From contig MHGT01000027.1 of the NCBI GenBank assembly GCA_001805695.1, positions 1,935-12,204 of the forward strand: a DNA stretch of 10,270 nucleotides, given 5' to 3'. Below are positions 1 through 5,426 of this stretch, piece after piece. A program made the translations under genes and the position numbers. Source of the DNA: Omnitrophica WOR_2 bacterium RIFCSPHIGHO2_02_FULL_67_20. GTDB taxonomy: Bacteria; Omnitrophota; Gorgyraeia; Aquiviventales; Aquiviventaceae. The notes below the pieces were generated by a model. That model had not been told where the DNA came from and did not search any database. It worked only from the letters and a program-made list of their open reading frames with translations. How positions within the stretch are numbered: the stretch's first letter is position 1; every line of letters begins with the position of its first letter.

Positions 1-1917
1 ACAGACATGTTCGAGTGCCTCCGTCTCTACGCCGGACAACCCCTTTCGCTGGACCGTCTCGTCCGGCAGCTCCTCGACTTCGACTACCGCCGTGCGGACC
101 AGGTCAGCGACCCGGGCGAGTTCGCCCTGCGCGGCGGCATTCTCGACCTCTTCCCGGCCACGTTCGAATCGCCCGTGCGCATGGAGCTCTCCGGCAGCCG
201 GCTGGCCACGATCCGCAGCTTCAACCCGAAGACGCTGGAGACGCTGGACCGCCACGCCATGGTCGTCGTGCTCCCGCGCGGCGTCCACACCCGAGCGTCC
301 ATCGACGTGCCCTTCGAGTCCTTCGTGGATCTGCGGGAAGGGGACCATGCGGTGCACCTCGACCACGGCATCGGCCGCTACCTCGGCCGGACGACTCTCG
401 CCGGCAGCCGCGGGCCCCAGGATGCGCTCATCCTCGAGTACGCGGACGGCGACCGGCTCTACGTGCCGATGGACCAGCTCCACCTGGTCCAGAAGTATGC
501 GGCCTTCGGCGGCCGGACCCCGGCGCTCCACACGCTGGGGGGTACAGCCTGGGCGCGGGCCAAGGCGAAGGCCTACGCCGGCGCCTGGACCTACGCCAAG
601 ACACTGCTGGACCTCCAGGCCAGGCGGGTGGCGCTGCCCGGGCACGCGTTCTTGCGCGACCATGAGTGGCAGCGGCTCTTCGAGGGCGCCTTCCCGTACC
701 GCGAGACCCCGGACCAGGCGGCCGCCACCGCCGAGGTGAAGCGGGACATGGAGCGGCCGCGCCCGATGGACCGGGTGCTGCTGGGCGACGTCGGCTATGG
801 CAAGACCGAGGTCGCCATCCGGGCCGCGTTCAAGACGGTGATGGACGAGCGGCAGGCGGCGATCCTCGTCCCGACCACCATCCTGGCCTACCAGCACCAC
901 CGGACGCTCACCAGACGGCTTCAAGGTTTCCCGGTCCGCGCCGAGATGCTCACCCGCTTTCAGTCCGAGGCCGAGCAGCGCCAGGTTCTCGAGGCGCTGC
1001 TCCAGGGACGCTGCGACATCGTCGTGGGGACGCACCGGCTCCTTTCCGGCGATGTCCGCTTCAAGGCGCTGGGCCTCTTGATCGTGGACGAGGAGCAGCG
1101 CTTCGGCGTGCAGGACAAGGAGCGGCTCAAGCAGTGGCGCACACAGGTGGACGTGCTGACGCTCTCCGCTACGCCGATTCCCCGGACGCTCTACCTGGCT
1201 CTCGTCGGGGCGCGGGACCTCTCGCTCATCGCCACCCCGCCCGAGAACCGGCACCCGGTCGAGACGCACATCGTGGAGGAGGGCGAGGCGGCGATGCGGG
1301 AGTGGATCCGGCGGGAGCTTACGCGCGGCGGACAGGTATACATCGTGCACAATCGGGTGCACAATATCTACCAGGTTGCCGGGCGGCTCTCCCACCTCGT
1401 GCCGGAGGCCCGCATCGGCGTGGCCCACGGGCAGCTGGCCGAAGCGGAGCTGGAGCAGGTGATGGTGGCCTTTATCGAGGGGCGGCTGGATGTCCTGGTG
1501 ACGACCACGATCATCGAGTCCGGCATCGACATCCCGAACGCCAATACGCTCATCGTGCGGCAGGCCGAAGCCTTCGGCCTCGCCGACCTGTACCAGCTCC
1601 GGGGGCGGGTGGGCCGGTTCGACCGGCGGGCCTACGCCTATCTCGTCCTTTCGAAGGACGCGGTTCTGAGTGCCGCGGCGAGGAAGCGGCTGGAGACCAT
1701 GGCGGAGCACACCGCACTCGGTTCGGGGTTCAAGATTGCGATGGAGGACCTGAAGATCCGGGGGGCGGGGAACCTGTTGGGGACGGAGCAGTCGGGGCAC
1801 ATCAGCGCCGTCGGGTTCGACCTCTACTGCCGGCTGCTCCGCGAGGCGGTGGCCCGTATTCGAGAGGACGCACCGGCAGGCGCCCCGCAGGCGCCGGGAC
1901 TGGCGGAGCATCGATGA
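1..1917 (+). CDS. mfd: Mfd transcription-repair coupling factor, 5'-truncated by window
   Basis: This is the C-terminal part of the ATP-dependent translocase that pushes stalled RNA polymerase off DNA and recruits UvrA. The frame is open to base 1, so the Met at base 7 is internal; residues below count from it. Residues 35-80 match the end of the UvrB-like module (GEFALRGGILDLFP). Residues 107-165 are the CarD-like RNA-polymerase-interacting domain (HLDHGIGRY). The RecG-type helicase follows: Walker A GDVGYGKT at 260-267, DEEQ box at 361-364, LSATPIPRT at 386-394, IIESGIDIP at 502-510, QLRGRVGR at 530-537, then the translocation motif RGAGNLLG at 585-592. The protein stops about 25 residues after the QSGHI...LLREAV segment, where family members normally continue into a C-terminal TRCF domain (D7) of well over 100 residues. 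That domain is absent, and the stop overlaps the next gene by ATGA. The family is certain; the short end is real in this sequence. Confidence 0.97.
   Translation, partial: TDMFECLRLYAGQPLSLDRLVRQLLDFDYRRADQVSDPGEFALRGGILDLFPATFESPVRMELSGSRLATIRSFNPKTLETLDRHAMVVVLPRGVHTRASIDVPFESFVDLREGDHAVHLDHGIGRYLGRTTLAGSRGPQDALILEYADGDRLYVPMDQLHLVQKYAAFGGRTPALHTLGGTAWARAKAKAYAGAWTYAKTLLDLQARRVALPGHAFLRDHEWQRLFEGAFPYRETPDQAAATAEVKRDMERPRPMDRVLLGDVGYGKTEVAIRAAFKTVMDERQAAILVPTTILAYQHHRTLTRRLQGFPVRAEMLTRFQSEAEQRQVLEALLQGRCDIVVGTHRLLSGDVRFKALGLLIVDEEQRFGVQDKERLKQWRTQVDVLTLSATPIPRTLYLALVGARDLSLIATPPENRHPVETHIVEEGEAAMREWIRRELTRGGQVYIVHNRVHNIYQVAGRLSHLVPEARIGVAHGQLAEAELEQVMVAFIEGRLDVLVTTTIIESGIDIPNANTLIVRQAEAFGLADLYQLRGRVGRFDRRAYAYLVLSKDAVLSAAARKRLETMAEHTALGSGFKIAMEDLKIRGAGNLLGTEQSGHISAVGFDLYCRLLREAVARIREDAPAGAPQAPGLAEHR
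1905..1908 (+). promoter_or_regulatory. Ribosome binding site supporting surA start at 1914
   Basis: GGAG lies five bases before ATG 1914, inside the last codons of mfd. It favours the overlapping, translationally coupled ATG over GTG 2001, which has no purine-rich site at proper spacing. Confidence 0.45.
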
Positions 1918-2954
1918 GAGAAAAATCGCTCAGGGCTCAGGGCTGTGGGCTGAGGGCAATTGCCCCGAGCCCCGAGCCCCGAGCCCAGAGCCAACACGTC
2001 GTGCCGACGCTCCTGTTAGCTCTCCTGGTGTTCGGCGTCAGTGGGAGCGTGGGCGCCGACACGGCGAACCGCATCGTCGCCGTCGTCAACGATGATGTCA
2101 TCACCGAAGCCGACGTGACGTCCCGCGTCAGCGAGCTGCTCGATGCGCAGCCGCCCAACGCGGCCAACGCGCCGGACGCGGCCGACGTCCACCAGGCCAT
2201 GCTCCGCCATCTCATCGAGCAGCGGCTGATCCTCCAGGAGGCGAAGCGGCTGAACATCACCGTCGAGGCCGATGACATCGACGATCGCCTCGAGAAGACC
2301 CGGGAGAAGTTTGACTCCGATGAGGCGTTCACGGCCGCGCTCACCCAATCGGCCTTGACCAGGGAGGGGCTGAAGGAGCAGATCCGCCAGCAGCTCATGG
2401 TTGACCGGCTCATCGATGCCACAGTCCGCTCGACCATTTCCGTCAGCCCCCAGGAGGTCGCCAAGGAGCTCGAGCGCCATCCGGAGGTGGCGAAGGCGGG
2501 TGACCGGGTGCGCGCCTCGCACATCCTGATCCGGGTGACGGACGCGCGCCCGGAAGCAAAAGCGCGGGCGCTCGCTGAAGACCTCCATCGCCAGCTCAGC
2601 CGGGGCGCCGACTTCGCCCAGCTCGCGAAGCGGTATTCCGAAGGCCCCCACGCCGACTCCGGCGGCTCGATGGGGTGGGTGGCGCAGGGCGAGCTGCTTC
2701 CGGAGCTCGACCAGGCGCTCTTCAACCTCGAGCCGGGGCAGCTCTCCGATCCCATCAAGACCCGGCTGGGCTTCCATCTCGTGCGCGTCGATGAGCGGCG
2801 CACCGCCACCAGCCTCTCCCTCCTGGAGGCCAACACCGCCGTCTACCAGCAGCTGTATGAGTTGAAGTTCAAGGAAGCGCTCCGGCGCTGGCTCGCCGAG
2901 CTGCTGCGGAAGGCGTATATCGAGATCATTCCTGAGAAGGGAGCTGAAGGGTGA
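1914..2954 (+). CDS. surA: SurA-like periplasmic peptidylprolyl isomerase/chaperone
   Basis: This is a predicted exported chaperone that helps fold outer-membrane proteins and isomerises prolyl bonds. From ATG 1914 it has 346 residues. A hydrophobic stretch at 30-48 (VPTLLLALLVFGVSGSVGA) looks like a signal peptide with cleavage near A48/D49. A SurA N-terminal helical domain follows (IVAVVNDDVITEADV, then IEQRLILQEAKRL). One parvulin domain spans about 199-295, with both conserved histidines (ASHIL H203, GFHLV H288) and the GGSMGW motif at 250-255. A C-terminal helix packs after it. E. coli SurA has two parvulin domains and about 428 residues, so this is a shorter one-domain form. ATG 1914 overlaps the mfd stop and has GGAG at 1905-1908. 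The first 29 codons, however, mostly read through a palindromic repeat and look non-native; GTG 2001 would start directly at the signal peptide but lacks a good ribosome site. The family is secure; the start is uncertain. Confidence 0.9.
   Translation: MREKSLRAQGCGLRAIAPSPEPRAQSQHVVPTLLLALLVFGVSGSVGADTANRIVAVVNDDVITEADVTSRVSELLDAQPPNAANAPDAADVHQAMLRHLIEQRLILQEAKRLNITVEADDIDDRLEKTREKFDSDEAFTAALTQSALTREGLKEQIRQQLMVDRLIDATVRSTISVSPQEVAKELERHPEVAKAGDRVRASHILIRVTDARPEAKARALAEDLHRQLSRGADFAQLAKRYSEGPHADSGGSMGWVAQGELLPELDQALFNLEPGQLSDPIKTRLGFHLVRVDERRTATSLSLLEANTAVYQQLYELKFKEALRRWLAELLRKAYIEIIPEKGAEG
1928..1991. repeat. GGGCT-rich imperfect inverted repeat in the surA 5' end
   Basis: Tandem GGGCTCA/GGGCTGA-type units on the left arm (about 1928-1959) face GAGCCCC units on the right arm (about 1960-1991). 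They meet at a central CAATTG at 1957-1962. Folded as RNA it would form a long GC-rich stem with mismatches and almost no loop. The units read as low-complexity peptide (residues 6-26 of the SurA ORF, including SPEPRAQSQ). The pattern resembles short dispersed intergenic palindromes of GC-rich genomes. No run of T follows, so it does not look like an intrinsic terminator. Confidence 0.75.
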
Positions 2955-3985
2955 TGGTGCCTCGCCCCCCAGTCGTCGCCGTGACCGCCGGCGACCCGTG
3001 CGGGGTCGGGCCGGAAGTCATCCTGAAATCGCTGGTCCGATGGCGTCCGGCCTCCGGGGTCTGCCTCCTCGTCATCGGCGACCACCGCGTCTTTGCGCGC
3101 ACCGCGCGCCAGCTCCGCCTGCGCCTGCCCCCCTGGCGAGTGTGGAGCCCGGATGACGCGCCGGATGGCCCCGCGCGGCTCTCCTTTCTCGACTGCGGCT
3201 CTCCGGGCGCGTTCGTGCCGGGCCGCGCGTCTGCCAGCACCGGCCGGGCGTCGCTGGACTATCTGGACCGGGCGCTGGAGCTCTGGCGCGAGGGCCGTAT
3301 CCAGGCGCTGGTGACCGCCCCGGTGACGAAGTGGGCCGTCGCGCGCATCCATCCGGGCTTCACCGGCCACACGGAGTACCTGGCCGGGGCGCTGGGCGCG
3401 CGCGACGTCGCCATGATGTTCGTCTCAGACCGGCTGCGGGTCGCACTCGTGACGCGCCACATTCCGCTCTTCGCGGTGCCGCGGTCGCTGACGCCGGGCC
3501 TGTTGCGCACGACGATCATGCTGACCGCGGACGCGCTGACCGCCTGGTTCGGCATCCACCGGCCTCGGCTGGCGCTCTGCGGCCTGAACCCGCATGCGGG
3601 GGAAGGAGCGGCTCGCAGCGAAGAAGCACGGGTCATGCGGCCGGTGCTCCTGGCGCTGCGGCGCGGCGGGCTGCGGTGCGACGGGCCGGTGTCCGCTGAC
3701 GGGCTCTTTGCGGGCGAGCTCTCGCGCTATGACGCGATCATTTGCGCCTACCACGACCAGGGTCTCATCCCGTTCAAGCTGGCCGTGCGGGACCGCGGCT
3801 GCCAGCTGACCGTCGGACTGCCGTTCGCGCGCACGTCGCCCGACCACGGCAGCGCGCTGGACATTGCCGGGCAGGGACGGGCGCATCCCGGCTCGATGCG
3901 CTACGCGCTGGACCTTGCGGCGAAACTCACCCTGCGGGAGGCGCACATTCAAAGTGACAGTCACTTTCCAAAGCGGGGAAAGTGA
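2954..3985 (+). CDS. pdxA: PdxA, 4-hydroxythreonine-4-phosphate dehydrogenase
   Basis: This enzyme oxidises 4-phosphohydroxy-L-threonine with NAD; the product condenses with deoxyxylulose phosphate (via PdxJ) to form pyridoxine phosphate. It is cytosolic, usually a metal-dependent homodimer. From ATG 2954 it has 343 residues, normal for the family. Visible motifs are VTAGDPCGVGPE at 10-21, the substrate site GHTEYL (H139, T140), and three predicted metal ligands: H169 in TRHIPL, H214 in NPHAGE and H267 in YHDQG. LPFARTSPDHG lies at 289-299. The loop after NPHAGEG is about one residue shorter than in E. coli. The A of the ATG is the last base of the surA stop (TGATG), and AAGGGAG at 2937-2943 is a good ribosome site. 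GTG 2951 is also in frame and better spaced, so one extra residue is possible. The last ten or so codons, ending SDSHFPKRGK, lie inside a palindromic element and are probably not native. Confidence 0.96.
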   Translation: MVPRPPVVAVTAGDPCGVGPEVILKSLVRWRPASGVCLLVIGDHRVFARTARQLRLRLPPWRVWSPDDAPDGPARLSFLDCGSPGAFVPGRASASTGRASLDYLDRALELWREGRIQALVTAPVTKWAVARIHPGFTGHTEYLAGALGARDVAMMFVSDRLRVALVTRHIPLFAVPRSLTPGLLRTTIMLTADALTAWFGIHRPRLALCGLNPHAGEGAARSEEARVMRPVLLALRRGGLRCDGPVSADGLFAGELSRYDAIICAYHDQGLIPFKLAVRDRGCQLTVGLPFARTSPDHGSALDIAGQGRAHPGSMRYALDLAAKLTLREAHIQSDSHFPKRGK

Positions 3986-3995
3986 CTGTCACTTT
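3951..3995. repeat. Perfect 19-bp inverted repeat with self-palindromic arms
   Basis: Arms at 3951-3969 and 3977-3995 are exact reverse complements around a 7-base loop. Each arm also contains a 17-base palindrome, AAAGTGACNGTCACTTT (3951-3967 and 3979-3995), with opposite central base (A versus T). The element covers the pdxA stop codon at 3983-3985 and ends 7 bases before the rsmA ATG. It can form one long hairpin, or each 17-mer can act as a separate dyad. No T-run follows, so terminator function is not supported. It could be a REP/MITE-like mobile repeat or a paired operator; the sequence alone does not decide. Confidence 0.9.
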
Positions 3996-4002
3996 CTGAG
4001 TG

Positions 4003-4848
4003 ATGCTCACCCCCGCCGAGTTGAAGTCGCTCCTCAAGACCAGCCGCCTTCATCTCACGAAGCGCCTCGGCCAGCACCACCTCATCGACTCCCGCGTCAT
4101 CGCCAGGATCGTTGAGGCCTGCGAGCCGCTGGACGGAGCGACGGTGGTGGAGATCGGGCCCGGGCTCGGGGCGCTGACCGAGCGGCTGGCCGGGCGGGCG
4201 CGCCGCGTCGTCGCCGTGGAGGTGGACCGTGGGATCGCCGCCCTGCTCGAGCTGCGGCTGCGTAAGCTGGGCAACGTCGAAGTCCGGTGCGAGGATATCC
4301 TGCAATTCTCGTGGGAGCCGTTTCGCCACGCGATCGCCGTCGGCGCCATCCCGTACCACATCACGTCGCCCATCCTCGCCTCGCTGTGCGACGCGCGCGG
4401 CTCCGTCGACCGCGCGGTCCTCGTCATCCAGGACGAGGTGGCGCAGCGCCTAGCCGCGCTACCCGGGACGAAGGCGTACGGCCGCTTGAGCGTCCTCGTG
4501 CAGTACGGCTGGGAGGTGGTCCTCGGCCTGAGCGTGTCGCGCGGCGCCTTCTTCCCGCCGCCCGGGGTCGCGTCGCGGTGCGTCGAGCTCTCCCGCCGGG
4601 GCCGCCCGGCGGTGGAGGTGGCGGATGAGCCGCTCTTCTTCGAGGTGGTGAAGGCGGCCTTCTCGCAGCGCCGCAAGATGCTGGCCAACGCGCTCGAGAC
4701 TCTGCCGGAGGAGCGGCGATTGCCGCGCGCGGAGCTTCAGGCGCTGCTCGCCTCGGCCGGCCTGCCGGGATCGGTGCGGGGCGAGACGCTGTCGCTGGAG
4801 AAATTTGCGGTGCTGGCCAACGCGCTCGCCGGATGGCCGGTGCGTTGA
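4003..4848 (+). CDS. rsmA: RsmA/KsgA-type 16S rRNA adenine dimethyltransferase, divergent
   Basis: RsmA dimethylates two adjacent adenines (A1518 and A1519 in E. coli) near the 3' end of 16S rRNA, using S-adenosylmethionine, late in 30S assembly. From ATG 4003 there are 281 residues, normal length. The N-terminal KRLGQHHL (20-27) matches the family GQNFL segment but has His for Asn. The SAM-binding VVEIGPGLGALTE lies at 48-60, the acidic ribose-binding EVD at 73-75 and CEDILQF at 96-102. Motif IV, usually NLPY or NIPY, reads A115-I-P-Y118. The C-terminal part has FFPPPGVAS (183-191, usually PxVDS) and AFSQRRKMLANAL (219-231). GTG 4000 is an alternative start one codon upstream. There is no clear ribosome site because the palindromic element ends just before the start, so translation may depend on pdxA. 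Family assignment is strong; full dimethylating activity is less sure. Confidence 0.92.
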   Translation: MLTPAELKSLLKTSRLHLTKRLGQHHLIDSRVIARIVEACEPLDGATVVEIGPGLGALTERLAGRARRVVAVEVDRGIAALLELRLRKLGNVEVRCEDILQFSWEPFRHAIAVGAIPYHITSPILASLCDARGSVDRAVLVIQDEVAQRLAALPGTKAYGRLSVLVQYGWEVVLGLSVSRGAFFPPPGVASRCVELSRRGRPAVEVADEPLFFEVVKAAFSQRRKMLANALETLPEERRLPRAELQALLASAGLPGSVRGETLSLEKFAVLANALAGWPVR

Positions 4849-4873
4849 CTTTGACAACATGCCGTGTGACAAT
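4845..4873 (+). promoter_or_regulatory. Candidate sigma70-type promoter ahead of gatC
   Basis: TTGACT (4845-4850) and GACAAT (4868-4873) are separated by 17 bases, with a TG at 4865-4866 that would make an extended -10. The -35 matches five of six consensus bases and the -10 four of six. It begins at the end of rsmA, where the window turns AT-richer, and lies about 125 bases before gatC. A promoter here would let the gat genes be transcribed separately from the mfd-rsmA group. The call rests on pattern alone. Confidence 0.4.
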
Positions 4874-4880
4874 GAAGCGT

Positions 4881-4977
4881 GATAACGCAGATTCGCGGAG
4901 AAAGAATACGCTCTCAATGCGGATTTCACAGATAAGGCGTTTTATCTGCGTAATCGTATTTTAAAATCTGTGAAATC
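4881..4977. repeat. CGCAGATT/AATCTGYG repeat family, copy 1 (rsmA-gatC spacer)
   Basis: The left end reads GATAACGCAGATTCGCGGAGA. The right part holds ATCTGCGTAATCG (4944-4956) and AATCTGTGAAATC (4965-4977). An exact 12-bp inverted pair, GATTTCACAGAT at 4922-4933 and ATCTGTGAAATC at 4966-4977, can form a hairpin over the ribosome-site region of gatC. The same ordered blocks recur at 5317-5390. AT content is clearly higher than in the genes. No coding potential or terminal transposase signature is seen. Confidence 0.75.
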
Positions 4978-4998
4978 ACCGGAAGGTTTCTTGGTTAA

Positions 4999-5292
4999 AT
5001 GGCGCTCGTCACTCCGGAAGTCATCGCCCAGGTCGCCCGGCTCGCCCGCCTCCGCCTCGAAGGGCCCGACCTGACCCGGTTCACCGAGCAGCTCTCTGAG
5101 ATTCTTCAGTACGTCCAGCGGCTCCAGGCGGTGGATACGGAGCGGGTGGAGCCGACGACCCACGTGCTGCCGCTCTCGAACGTCCTCCGCAAGGACGAGC
5201 CGCGCCCTTCGCTGCCGTCCGACACGGTCATCGCCTTAGCGCCCGCCCAGCGTCCTCCGTTCGTCGCCGTGCCCAAAGTGATCGAGACCTAG
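4999..5292 (+). CDS. gatC: GatC, tRNA-dependent amidotransferase subunit C
   Basis: GatC is the small subunit of the GatCAB amidotransferase, which converts Glu-tRNA(Gln) to Gln-tRNA(Gln) and/or Asp-tRNA(Asn) to Asn-tRNA(Asn). It wraps around GatA and stabilises the GatA-GatB contact. The 97 residues match the usual length and pattern: VTPEVIAQVARLARLRL at 4-20, a helical FTEQLSEILQYVQRLQAVDT, then PTTHVLPLSNVLRKDEP at 52-68 and a C-terminal VAVPKVIET. The ATG at 4999 is the natural start, since family members begin only a few residues before the first helix. GGAAGG at 4981-4986 is a ribosome site, somewhat far at 12 bases. It is separated from both neighbours by spacers carrying the same repeat. 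Confidence 0.95.
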   Translation: MALVTPEVIAQVARLARLRLEGPDLTRFTEQLSEILQYVQRLQAVDTERVEPTTHVLPLSNVLRKDEPRPSLPSDTVIALAPAQRPPFVAVPKVIET

Positions 5293-5316
5293 AGCGTGTT
5301 TCACAACCATCAGCTT

Positions 5317-5390
5317 GATTGCGCAGATTTCGAGGAGATTTCGCCGATGACGACGTCCATCTGCGGAATCGATCCACAATCTGCGAAATC
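5317..5390. repeat. CGCAGATT/AATCTGYG repeat family, copy 2 (gatC-gatA spacer)
   Basis: This copy begins GATTGCGCAGATTTCGAGGA and ends with ATCTGCGGAATCG (5359-5371) and AATCTGCGAAATC (5378-5390). It shares ordered blocks, in the same orientation, with 4881-4977, but the middle is shorter. Inverted pairs inside it include CGCAGATT (5322-5329) with AATCTGCG (5378-5385), and GATTTCGC (5337-5344) with GCGAAATC (5383-5390). It fills most of the 134-base gap between gatC and gatA. I see no clear promoter or small gene in that gap. Confidence 0.75.
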
Positions 5391-5426
5391 CATCTTCGGT
5401 TTTGAAAGGCGCTCTTAATCCCCGCC

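Noticed and set aside
666..1913. Frame of surA stays open far upstream through mfd, as if a 762-residue fusion
   Set aside because: The upstream part is Gly/Pro/Arg/Ala-rich shadow sequence of mfd; the SurA signal peptide and domains begin only after 2001, and the mfd frame has clear helicase motifs.
1928..1995. Intrinsic terminator after mfd
   Set aside because: The GC-rich stem is followed by CAACACGTCG, not a T-tract, and it lies inside or directly before surA.
1937..2836. Minus-strand open frame (299 codons) opposite surA
   Set aside because: Ser/Arg-rich shadow translation; the sense strand has a complete parvulin domain.
3951..3998. Intrinsic terminator after pdxA
   Set aside because: The hairpin is perfect, but there is no T-run after it and the next gene starts within a few bases.
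4851..4886. TTGACA at 4851-4856 as a -35 element with GATAAC at 4881 as -10
   Set aside because: The spacer would be 24 bases, too long; TTGACT at 4845 with GACAAT at 4868 has a 17-base spacer and fits better.
4849..5426. CRISPR-like repeats around gatC
   Set aside because: There are only two copies, imperfect, separated by a housekeeping gene, and no regular spacers.
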